DNA of 31,825 bases, taken from positions 1-31,825 of the forward strand of contig JBLHWU010000051.1 in the NCBI GenBank assembly GCA_047629355.1, read 5' to 3'. A program made the position numbers and the translations under genes. The notes under the pieces were generated by a model, which was not told where the DNA came from, ran no database searches, and was given only the letters and a program-made list of their open reading frames with translations. Position 1 is the stretch's first letter; every line of letters begins with the position of its first letter. This stretch comes from CAYUNA01 sp047629355 (GTDB taxonomy: Bacteria; Bacteroidota; Bacteroidia; Chitinophagales; Saprospiraceae). Shown in pieces: positions 25,114 through 31,825 of the stretch.

Positions 25114-25185
25114 TAGCCCGTAGGGGAATCGAACCCCTCTTACCAGGATGAAAACCTGGCGTCCTAACCGATAGACGAACGGGCC
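25114..25185 (-). tRNA. tRNA-Glu (UUC), copy 2 in transcription order
   Basis: Reads GGCCCGTTCGTCTATCGG on the minus strand. The acceptor stem GGCCCGT/ACGGGCT is closed by a G-U first pair; the anticodon stem CCAGG/CCTGG encloses TTTTCAT, giving anticodon TTC (Glu). The T arm AGGGGTTCGATTCCCCT is canonical. 72 bases to the discriminator A; CCA is not encoded. Identical to the copy at 25270-25341. Confidence 0.96.
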
Positions 25186-25228
25186 AAGTTTTAATCTTGC
25201 TAAAAATAGAAATGCTACAAGTAGCGAA

Positions 25229-25256
25229 AAAAAAGCCATTACAAAAAAGTAACGGT
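25229..25256 (-). terminator. Terminator-like hairpin between the tRNA-Glu genes
   Basis: GCCATTAC pairs with GTAACGGT/TT imperfectly around an A6 loop; on the minus strand a T8 run follows. It occupies the same place relative to its tRNA as the 25078-25103 stem and has matching changes on both arms, so the two are diverged duplicates. It is weak and may allow read-through to the second tRNA. Confidence 0.55.
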
Positions 25257-25269
25257 TTGATTTTTTTCG

Positions 25270-25341
25270 TAGCCCGTAGGGGAATCGAACCCCTCTTACC
25301 AGGATGAAAACCTGGCGTCCTAACCGATAGACGAACGGGCC
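25270..25341 (-). tRNA. tRNA-Glu (UUC), copy 1 in transcription order
   Basis: Identical over all 72 bases to the copy at 25114-25185: same acceptor stem, TTC anticodon and T arm, no encoded CCA. It is preceded on the minus strand by a good promoter match. Confidence 0.96.
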
Positions 25342-25391
25342 ATTTTGGCATCTTTAGCAGACTAAAAATATGCTTTTCTTTTAAAGAGTCG

Positions 25392-25421
25392 CAAAGATAC
25401 TATCTTTTTTACAAATTCAAA
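25392..25421 (-). promoter_or_regulatory. Promoter of the tRNA-Glu pair
   Basis: On the minus strand TTTG (25421 to 25418), an 18-base spacer and TATCTTTG (25399 to 25392): a full match to the Bacteroidota TTTG / TAnnTTTG consensus, 50 bases upstream of the first tRNA. The best promoter match in the window. Confidence 0.75.
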
Positions 25422-25470
25422 ACTCTAGGGATTTTTTTTTAATTTTTTTCTGAATTGTATTGGATGTTTT

Positions 25471-25508
25471 AATCGGCAAGTCAATTTTAAAAGAAAGACT
25501 TGCCGACT
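25471..25508 (-). terminator. Stem-loop downstream of the E1 gene
   Basis: 25471-25482 pairs with 25497-25508 (12 bases, one G-U pair; loop 14). It lies 18 bases past the E1 stop. No T-run follows on the minus strand, so it may be an mRNA 3'-end structure and not a classic terminator. Confidence 0.45.
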
Positions 25509-25525
25509 AAAGTTGCGGTTAATGT

Positions 25526-27931
25526 CTATACAAATCGCTGAGGGTCAGACTCTTGTATTATATTGTGAATGACTTCAAACACATCTTCTGCATTTGGTTT
25601 GCTAAAATAGTCACCATCCGAGCCATACGGTGTTCGGTGTTCGGAAGCTGTAATTGTCAAAGGTTTTGAATCCAAATAGCGATAACCATTTTGTTTTTCC
25701 AAGACTTCTTGCATCATATAAGAAGTCGCGCCACCCGGTACATCTTCATCCAAGAAAACGATACGGTTGGTTTTTTTCAAAGACTCTACAATCATACTTT
25801 CCAAGTCAAATGGTAATAAGGTTTGAACGTCGATTAGTTCTACGGAAATTCCATGTTTTTTCAGTAATTCAATTCCAGATTCTGCAATTTTAACACAACT
25901 ACCGTAAGTTACTAAAGTCACATCCGTCCCTTCTTGCAATATTTCGGGTACACCCAAAGGCACGGTAAACGTCCCAATATTATTAGGCATTCGTTCTTTC
26001 AAGCGGTAACCATTCAAGCATTCTACAATAACTGCTGGGTCGTCAGATTGCAACATTGTATTGTACATTCCAGCCGCTTGCAGCATGTTGCGCGGCGTCA
26101 AAAGATACATACCTCGCAAAGAATTAATCATCATACTCATCGGCGAACCCGAATGCCAAACCCCTTCCAGACGGTGTCCTCGCGTCCGAATAATTGCTGG
26201 TGCTTGCTGTTGTCCAGCGGACCGCCAGCGTAAGGTTGCTAAGTCATCTGACAAAGGTTCTAAACCATATAATAAGTAGTCCAAATATTGAATCTCTGCA
26301 ATCGGTCGCAAGCCACGCATCGCCATTCCAATTGCTTGTCCCATAATCGTCCATTCCCGAATACCGCAATCAAAAACTCGTGCTTCTCCATATTTTTCTT
26401 GTAAACCTGCAAAACCTTGATTGACATCACCAATATAACCAACATCTTCACCAAATGCGCAGACGGCAGGATTGTTGGCTAAGGCATGGTCAAATAGTTC
26501 ATTCAAGATTTGGTAGCCATTTTTCATTGGTGAATCGTCCGTAAATTCTGGTGGCACAACAGGAACGTTGAGGGCAGAGTAGGGACTACTGCTATATAAA
26601 TTAGTATGGAAGCGTTGAAAACCAATATTTTTAGTTTTCGTCAAGTACGCATCTAATTCATCAATTGATTCATGCTGCTTACCTATCACGGCAAAACGAA
26701 GTCTTCGCGCCATTTTTATAACCTCGTTAAACTCTGGCTTCCTCGTCATTTTGAATTCCTTCTTCACTTCTTCCACTTCTTCTGATGGGAATACTGCATC
26801 GATTTTTTGCAGTAAATCTTCTAAAATTGCTTTATCCTCTTTAACCGGACTACTCGCCTTTGACCAAGCAGTATCCCTAGCTTCTTTGACATAACTCTTT
26901 GCTTCTAAAATAATTCCATCCACTTCCTCTTGTGTTGCCAAGCCAGATTCAATCATCCATTCGCGCATCACACGGTTGCAATCCATTTCTTTTTCCCATT
27001 CCAAACGTTCCGCAGATTTGTAACGTTCGTGAGAGCCAGAAGTGGAGTGTCCAATTTGTTGGGTACACTCTTCGACGTGAATTAAAACGGGGGTATGTTC
27101 CGTCCGTGCCAAGTCTACGGCTTCTTCATAAATCTGACACAAGCCAATATAATCCCATGCTTTGGCTGTAAAAATCGCGATTCCGTTGCCTGTTTCATCC
27201 AACCTAAATCCTTCTAAAACCTCGGAAATGCTCGCTTTCGTTGTCTGATATTCTTTTGGAACAGAAATACCATAACCATCATCCCAAACCGAGACAACCA
27301 TTGGGATTTTCATCACACCCGCTGCGTTTATCGACTCCCAAAACACACCTTCAGAGGTACTCGCGTCTCCAATCGTCACAAAAACAACCTCGTCGCCATT
27401 GCGAGAAAATTGGGTTTCGTTTAATTCTGGAATTTCGCGGTATTTCTTTGATGCCAATGCCAAACCGACGCCGCGCGCCATTTGCCCAGCCGTACAAGAA
27501 ATATCGCAAGAAATATTTTTAGTTTCGTTGTGGTTGGTCCAGTTGCCATTTTTATCAATGGTCGGTGTGGAGAAGTGTCCAGTCATTTGGCGACCGCCAC
27601 ACCAGGGTTCATTTTCCGTATCGGCGTAGAGTTGAGCGAAGCAATTTTCCGGAGTACCGATACCCGAACTCATCACAAAAGTTTGGTCGCGATAGTAACC
27701 TGACCGCCAATCGCCTTCTTTAAAAACGCGAGACATAGCAACTTGTGGGACTTCTTTTCCATCGCCAAAGATGCCAAATTTGGCTTTTCCTGTTAAAACT
27801 TCTTTTCTTCCTAAAAGACTGACTTCCCGACTTACACAACAATCCCAAAAATCTTTTAAAACCTCTTTTTTATAAGCATCGTTGAAATCTTTTTCAGTCG
27901 TTTCAGTTTCCATAACAGGCGTATTTGACAT
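25526..27931 (-). CDS. Fused alpha/beta E1 component of a 2-oxoacid dehydrogenase complex
   Basis: An 801-residue thiamine-diphosphate-dependent decarboxylase with E1-alpha (residues about 15-390) and E1-beta (about 460-800) in one chain, a layout common in Bacteroidota and usually annotated as 2-oxoisovalerate (branched-chain) dehydrogenase E1. The alpha half holds the TPP-binding segment GDASTSEGVFWESINAAGV ending in VWDDGYGISVP, where the usual Asn-Asn is Asp-Asp, and IGHSTSGSHERYK. The beta half has FGEDVGYIGDVNQGFAGL, FDCGIREWTIMGQAIG and LDEDVPGGATSYM. It oxidatively decarboxylates a 2-oxoacid with separately encoded E2 and E3, which are not in this window. The frame is open to 27982; MSNTPVMETE at 27931 is taken as the start because upstream codons look like leader. 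27937 and 27913 are alternatives. The exact substrate (branched-chain oxoacids or pyruvate) is not settled. Confidence 0.92.
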   Translation of the reverse strand: MSNTPVMETETTEKDFNDAYKKEVLKDFWDCCVSREVSLLGRKEVLTGKAKFGIFGDGKEVPQVAMSRVFKEGDWRSGYYRDQTFVMSSGIGTPENCFAQLYADTENEPWCGGRQMTGHFSTPTIDKNGNWTNHNETKNISCDISCTAGQMARGVGLALASKKYREIPELNETQFSRNGDEVVFVTIGDASTSEGVFWESINAAGVMKIPMVVSVWDDGYGISVPKEYQTTKASISEVLEGFRLDETGNGIAIFTAKAWDYIGLCQIYEEAVDLARTEHTPVLIHVEECTQQIGHSTSGSHERYKSAERLEWEKEMDCNRVMREWMIESGLATQEEVDGIILEAKSYVKEARDTAWSKASSPVKEDKAILEDLLQKIDAVFPSEEVEEVKKEFKMTRKPEFNEVIKMARRLRFAVIGKQHESIDELDAYLTKTKNIGFQRFHTNLYSSSPYSALNVPVVPPEFTDDSPMKNGYQILNELFDHALANNPAVCAFGEDVGYIGDVNQGFAGLQEKYGEARVFDCGIREWTIMGQAIGMAMRGLRPIAEIQYLDYLLYGLEPLSDDLATLRWRSAGQQQAPAIIRTRGHRLEGVWHSGSPMSMMINSLRGMYLLTPRNMLQAAGMYNTMLQSDDPAVIVECLNGYRLKERMPNNIGTFTVPLGVPEILQEGTDVTLVTYGSCVKIAESGIELLKKHGISVELIDVQTLLPFDLESMIVESLKKTNRIVFLDEDVPGGATSYMMQEVLEKQNGYRYLDSKPLTITASEHRTPYGSDGDYFSKPNAEDVFEVIHNIIQESDPQRFV

Positions 27932-28283
27932 AAGCATTAATTGATAGTTATATTTAGTGTAGAAATATGAAAAAATACTCAAGAATGTCTTGTCGTTTTC
28001 TCAAATTGTCAAAAAAAATCCTTTAAAATTACGTTTACCCTTAACTAAAGTTTAAAACGGTGGTGAAATTTTAAAAGAAACATTGCTGGTTTTAAAAAGC
28101 TTTTTAAAGCTATTTTTGGGAATAAATCTATATTTTCTTAAGGTTTCAAAAGGTAAAAAAAGTCCAAATTAGAGTGAAATAAGGATTGAAGTTTCTATTG
28201 TCAAAAAACTAAGTAAAAAAATATTAAGCACAAAAATGCCTTGTTTTTAGAATATAATTTCAAACGAGCCATTTTTGTTCGGG

Positions 28284-28311
28284 CAAAAATATAAAAAATT
28301 CTGCGGAACAA
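28284..28311 (-). promoter_or_regulatory. Promoter candidate of the E1 gene
   Basis: On the minus strand TTG (28311 to 28309), a 17-base spacer and TATTTTTG (28291 to 28284). Good boxes, but about 350 bases from the E1 start. Confidence 0.35.
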
Positions 28312-28780
28312 CCTAATTTTTAAGAACAAAAATTGTAGTTTAATGAAAAGAAGTTGCTAACATTCAACAGCAGACGCTCACAATTAAGTAACGTTTAAAT
28401 TGTAATAGTGTTTTTAAAATATCTAAAGGATTGAGTGTCTATTTATAAAATATCAAAATTTAGGTCAACTTTTAATGTAGCGGCGATTCCTTGGCTTTTA
28501 GGAATAAATTTGGGTATTTAGTCACAGAAGTGGAGACGCTCTTGGTCGCAGAAGCGTGGTTATGTTTTAAAGCCACAGCATGACGGCACTTTTAAAATAG
28601 GTGTAAATACGAGTGCCGTCGCACTGCGACTTTAGGGGAAGAATTGTCATAATTACCGAGAGGTGCGGCATTGTGTGGTTGAAAAAAACTGGAATTATTT
28701 ATTGAATTTCAATTAGCTACCGAAGATCCTCCGTATAATTAGACAGCTTGGTGACTGAAGTCATTGCTACCTTAAAAAAC

Positions 28781-28800
28781 GTTCAAAAACGTTCAAAAAC
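28781..28800. repeat. Tandem pair of GTTCAAAAAC
   Basis: Two exact 10-base copies with a partial third unit on the left (AAAAAAC). Non-coding. Confidence 0.6.
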
Positions 28801-28958
28801 GGACAATCGACGTTCATTCATGGACAAGTTTGGTAGAATGAAAATTTAGAAATTTTAAACTAAGTAACTAAGAGTCAATCAACTATAATTTTTGGCACGT
28901 CCATTGGCATTCCAAAAGTATATTTTTAGTTTTTTACCTAAAGTTTTTTGATTAGTAT

Positions 28959-28992
28959 TGCCATCAGATTGATATTTGATGGCACTTTTTTT
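28959..28992 (+). terminator. Orphan terminator-like hairpin
   Basis: TGCCATCA (28959-28966) pairs with TGATGGCA (28977-28984), loop of 10, then C and T8. It has the form of a rho-independent terminator on the plus strand, yet no plus-strand gene lies upstream for over 1 kb. Confidence 0.55.
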
Positions 28993-29000
28993 TAGCTTTG
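28968..29000 (+). promoter_or_regulatory. Promoter candidate of the SixA-like gene
   Basis: ATTG at 28968-28971, a 21-base spacer and TAGCTTTG at 28993-29000, a perfect -7 box; it overlaps the terminator-like hairpin. The leader would be about 75 bases. Confidence 0.5.
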
Positions 29001-29081
29001 TGTTTCAATATTCAGTATCACGCGAAACGAATAAGTAATTACCACGCGTTCCTTAATCACTACCTGTCAAAAAATAAAAAT

Positions 29082-29579
29082 ATGAAAACCTTTTACTTTA
29101 TCCGCCACGCCAAATCAAGTTGGGAAGACATGAGTTTAAGCGATTTTGACCGACCGCTTAACAAACGTGGCTTGCGAGATGCGCCTTTTATGGCAAAAAT
29201 GCTAGCTGGAAAAGGCGTGAAAGCAGATGCGGTTATTGCCAGTCCTGCGAATCGTGCATTTACGACGGCGACGTATTTTGCGGAAGCGATGGGGATTAAA
29301 AAGGAGGACATTGTTCAGGAAAAAAATATCTACGAAGCTTATCCTGAGACCGTTTTAGAAATCATCGAATTGTTGGATGATGGGCTGAATACCGTTTTAA
29401 TTTTTGGGCACAACCCAACGTTTACGTCTTTAGCGAATGATTTTAAAGCGGATGGCTATATTTCTAACTTGCCGACTTGTGGTATTGTGAAAATTGAATC
29501 AAAAGTGGGGAAATGGGCCGATGTTTCGACAGGGAATAGTGTGTTGACGGAGTTTTATTTTCCGAAGCAGTATTTTTAG
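29082..29579 (+). CDS. sixA: SixA-like histidine phosphatase
   Basis: A 165-residue histidine phosphatase-superfamily protein. The phospho-acceptor is His9 in FIRHAKSSWED, with Arg8; Arg58 in SPANRAFTTA and His110 in FGHNPTF complete the catalytic pocket. Size and the RHAKSSW form match the SixA group, which in E. coli dephosphorylates phosphohistidine on signalling or PTS proteins; the target here is unknown. The frame is open from a TTG at 28998, but that stretch overlaps the promoter box, and conserved sequence begins at MKTFYFIRH, so 29082 is used. The symbol is by family resemblance. Confidence 0.87.
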   Translation: MKTFYFIRHAKSSWEDMSLSDFDRPLNKRGLRDAPFMAKMLAGKGVKADAVIASPANRAFTTATYFAEAMGIKKEDIVQEKNIYEAYPETVLEIIELLDDGLNTVLIFGHNPTFTSLANDFKADGYISNLPTCGIVKIESKVGKWADVSTGNSVLTEFYFPKQYF

Positions 29580-29680
29580 GGTTGTCTGTAGGTGTTAATG
29601 GTTTGCATATAATATAAAAAGTGCTGCTCTTAACTTATAGAGTAGGCGTGAATAAAGACCATTGTACTAAAAAAAAAGCG

Positions 29681-30190
29681 ATGAATCTAAGGCTCGAAAA
29701 ATTATACAAAGAAAATCGCCAAATCATGGATTCATTGGTTGGGTTAGAAATTAAATCAGCAACTGAAGAACAATACTTTTTTGAAGGAAAATTAGATAAA
29801 GAATCAAGAGGAACTTTAAAACTTGAATTTTCAAACGGCCAAGAAATCTACATCAATTGTGATATAGATGCTGAATCACTAAAAATACAAAAAGAAGGCT
29901 TTTCTAATAAAGGAACTTTGGAAACGGATTTTGAAGATGAAAGATATAAATGGAGAGAAAAGCAGTATTTAAGCAAAGAGGAATTACAACCACTTGGACA
30001 AATCGAAAAAGCTGAAATTGAAATATTGACTCGGGAACATCAGCGTATTCAAAGTGGGTGTAGAATAAGCTTTCAGAATGGAAATTTCCTGCATATTTGG
30101 ACAACTCCATCAGACAATATTTTTTACGAAATTAATCAAGAACCAAATTGTTATCAAAATCAAAAGGTGAATGTAGAATTAAAAAAATAA
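29681..30190 (+). CDS. Unrecognised small protein, probably cytoplasmic
   Basis: A 169-residue protein that I do not recognise. The ATG at 29681 (MNLRLEKLYKENRQIMDS) is chosen over an in-frame GTG at 29621 because the upstream codons look unprotein-like. It is rich in Glu, Lys, Gln and Asn, without a signal peptide or membrane helix. Two similar beta-type segments are visible, LKLEFSNGQEIYINCDID (about residues 46-63) and CRISFQNGNFLHIWTTP (about 127-143), each a strand-(S/Q)NG-strand pattern, suggesting an internal duplication. More AT-rich in codon use than its neighbours, which could mean recent acquisition. A shared terminator lies directly after it. Confidence 0.7.
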   Translation: MNLRLEKLYKENRQIMDSLVGLEIKSATEEQYFFEGKLDKESRGTLKLEFSNGQEIYINCDIDAESLKIQKEGFSNKGTLETDFEDERYKWREKQYLSKEELQPLGQIEKAEIEILTREHQRIQSGCRISFQNGNFLHIWTTPSDNIFYEINQEPNCYQNQKVNVELKK

Positions 30191-30245
30191 AAGCGCATAA
30201 CGACTTCTATCTTAAATTTCAATAGAAAAGTTGCTATGCGCTTTT
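30189..30245. terminator. Bidirectional terminator between convergent genes
   Basis: AAAAGCGCATA (30189-30199) pairs with TATGCGCTTTT (30235-30245); the stem continues inward through ACGACTTCTAT against ATAGAAAAGTTGC with bulges. It serves the unrecognised gene (+) and the T9SS surface-protein gene (-). Confidence 0.82.
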
Positions 30246-30281
30246 AAAAGCCTGAACAGCTCGATGTTCAAATATCCAATT

Positions 30282-31825
30282 TTATCTAATCAACGTCACA
30301 TCGCCCTTCAACGTCTCCATCACGCCCGAAAATTCATATTCCAATATAAAAATATAAACATCTGGCGAAGCTGGATTTCCGTCAATCGTACCATCCCAAC
30401 CCTCAAGATTATCAGATAAAGTATAAACTTCTTTACCCCAACGGTTATAAATGCGAAAATCTGAAACCATCACATTTGGCGACTGAACGAGGTTGAAAAC
30501 ATCATTATTGCCATCACCATTTGGAGTAAACGCATTTGGCATCTCAGCGATGCTATTTAAGACAGTAACGAGAATCGTGTCGGTTTGTACACAGCCCGCA
30601 TCGTCAGTGATAGATACTTCATAAATAACAGAAATTTGAGTTTGGTTGTCGTCCTCAATTTGCGGAAGAAATTCAGTTGTATCTGCTTGTATCGCAGTAA
30701 AGAGTTCATCACCATCAATATTCCAAGTAAACTGACCATTAACTAATTGCGTGCTATCTGGATTGATTACTGTAGTTAATCCAATTTCTTCCCCTTCAAA
30801 AGCAAGGTTTGGACTAGCAAATGTGGTATCTATTTCAAAAGATGGATTGACATTGACGGTAATGACATCAGAGGTTTGTTCAAAACAACCGATTGGCGAA
30901 GTATAAACCACTTGGTAGTCTGTTGTTTCTTGTGGGGATACCTCAATAGAACTTCCCGTTTGTCCATCAGACCACATATATGTTCCGCCAAAGGTTTCTA
31001 TACCTGCGGTAAGGGTAATGGATAAACCTTGACAGATTAGTCCGTCAAAATCACTCAAGGACAACATTGGGTCTTGTTCTACAAAAATCGTTACGGATTC
31101 CATAATTGGGTCACAACCGCCATTATCAACAGCTAATACAAAAGTTGTTGTAACCAACAAATTATCTATGTCTGGTTGTGCTTCATTACTAACAAAAGTA
31201 CCATCTTCTAATGTCCATTCGTAAGTTGTGTTAGGCTGTTCTTGTGAACCATTTAAGACGGCAGGCGTCAATGCACAAATCGTTTGGTCATTCAGCGAAA
31301 TTTCTGGTCCAGCCGTAATTTCCAAGAAAACCGTCGCATTCGCAGGACAACCCATAAACTCTCCCGTCACATTATAAGTAATCGTGCCTGGAGGCGTTGC
31401 CGTTGGATTTGGACAATCCGCACAACTCAAACCTACCGATGGACTCCACTCAAATTCTGTAATATCAGGACTTGTTGCCAATAAATCAATCGACTGACCG
31501 GCACAAAGCACTGCTTGGTCAGGCATCACGGTAATCACTGGGGTTGGCACAACTTCGATGAAAATTTCGCTCACATCTATACACGCACCATTTTGTGTAG
31601 TCCGCACATAAGTAGTTGTTTCTGTAGCTGCAACCACGAAATTTAATAAAGTATCGGTACTTTGGGCACCCACTGTTGGCGTCCACTGATGCGTAATATT
31701 TTGAAAACTCAAATTGTCATAACCTGGCGAAACCATCGAAATAATTTCTCCTTCACAATAGGGCGAATCATTTGGAATCGCCGTAATCGTCATATCTGGC
31801 AAAGAATCTACGCGCACCAAAACAG
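30282..31825 (-). CDS. Large T9SS surface protein, gliding-motility C-terminal type (3' part, runs off the window)
   Basis: The C-terminal 513 residues of a longer protein; the frame is open to the window edge, so the 5' end is missing. Repeated Ig/PKD-like modules of about 80 residues, each with a Cys pair and WS/WT-type cores: CAGQSIDLLATSPDITEFEW, CQGLSITLTAG with TYMWSDGQTGSSIEVSPQET, then TDDAGCVQTDTILVTVL. The last ~90 residues are a type B T9SS sorting domain: PNAFTPNGDGNNDVFNL, FRIYNRWGKEVYTL, GWDGTIDGNPASPDVYIFIL and a closing KGDVTLIR. Such proteins are exported by the type IX system and displayed on or released from the cell surface, often as adhesins or SprB-like proteins. The role here is not known beyond export. 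Confidence 0.93.
   Translation of the reverse strand, partial: VLVRVDSLPDMTITAIPNDSPYCEGEIISMVSPGYDNLSFQNITHQWTPTVGAQSTDTLLNFVVAATETTTYVRTTQNGACIDVSEIFIEVVPTPVITVMPDQAVLCAGQSIDLLATSPDITEFEWSPSVGLSCADCPNPTATPPGTITYNVTGEFMGCPANATVFLEITAGPEISLNDQTICALTPAVLNGSQEQPNTTYEWTLEDGTFVSNEAQPDIDNLLVTTTFVLAVDNGGCDPIMESVTIFVEQDPMLSLSDFDGLICQGLSITLTAGIETFGGTYMWSDGQTGSSIEVSPQETTDYQVVYTSPIGCFEQTSDVITVNVNPSFEIDTTFASPNLAFEGEEIGLTTVINPDSTQLVNGQFTWNIDGDELFTAIQADTTEFLPQIEDDNQTQISVIYEVSITDDAGCVQTDTILVTVLNSIAEMPNAFTPNGDGNNDVFNLVQSPNVMVSDFRIYNRWGKEVYTLSDNLEGWDGTIDGNPASPDVYIFILEYEFSGVMETLKGDVTLIR

Larger units (their letters stand above)
27932..29081. other. 1.1 kb non-coding region upstream of E1 and the SixA-like gene
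   Basis: Divergent intergenic region with no protein-like frame. Contents: a minus-strand promoter candidate for E1 (28284-28311), a 9-base stem GACGGCACT/AGTGCCGTC (28582-28590 / 28612-28620), a tandem GTTCAAAAAC pair (28781-28800), a terminator-like hairpin on the plus strand (28959-28992) with no gene before it, and a plus-strand promoter box (28968-29000). The hairpin raises the chance of an unrecognised RNA. Confidence 0.5.

Noticed and set aside
25025..25351. 108-codon frame on the minus strand with an internal duplication
   Set aside because: The duplicated protein segment is just the translation of the two tRNA-Glu genes.

Overview
The window reads as a chromosomal segment from a member of the Bacteroidota, most likely a Saprospiria-like lineage (Lewinella/Haliscomenobacter type; the order is inference). 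The phylum rests on several signals: two proteins with type IX secretion (T9SS) C-terminal sorting domains (type A at 9554-11344, type B at 30282-31825), repeated promoter-like sites of the Bacteroidota form TTG-N17..24-TAnnTTTG, a lack of Shine-Dalgarno sequences, a DUF3467 protein, a eukaryotic-type (GSII) glutamine synthetase, and a fused alpha/beta E1 dehydrogenase.

Layout. 1-6161: leader and a large alpha-2-macroglobulin lipoprotein with an intact thioester motif. 6162-9071: repeat-rich zone with a small SDR-type NAD(P)-binding protein and a SAM methyltransferase. It holds three copies of a double-hairpin module, a MITE-like inverted repeat and mini-hairpins. 9072-12584: DUF3467 protein (+), then on the minus strand a secreted agmatine/peptidylarginine deiminase-family protein and GSII. 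12585-14093: non-coding. 14094-17678: C39-peptidase ABC exporter plus HlyD adaptor, a two-gene peptide-export operon without a visible substrate gene. 17922-19130: aspartate-type aminotransferase. 19246-21368: badly broken WG-repeat gene. 21427-23445: radical SAM protein and a pseudouridine synthase. 23749-24819: two-domain VOC protein. 25114-25341: tandem identical tRNA-Glu genes. 25526-27931: fused E1 alpha/beta (minus). 27932-29081: non-coding. 29082-30190: SixA-like phosphatase and an unrecognised small protein. 30282 to the window end: 3' part of a large T9SS surface protein.

Functionally this is ordinary housekeeping metabolism (nitrogen assimilation, transamination, branched-chain or related 2-oxoacid oxidation, RNA modification) mixed with cell-envelope and secretion functions. 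No phage, IS transposase, CRISPR array or rRNA was seen.

The most unusual feature is in the non-coding DNA. Nearly every gene boundary carries a short degenerate tandem repeat, often folded as an inverted repeat, whose unit differs from site to site (GGTCAGAAGTCA, GTTGACGG, CAATTAACAATGA, AATCAACTAA, ACGGATTGA, AATACACCT, AATTAAA). Many abut a stop or start codon. Separately, a repeat with a constant 5' lead and two hairpins of variable but self-complementary sequence occurs three times in 2.5 kb.
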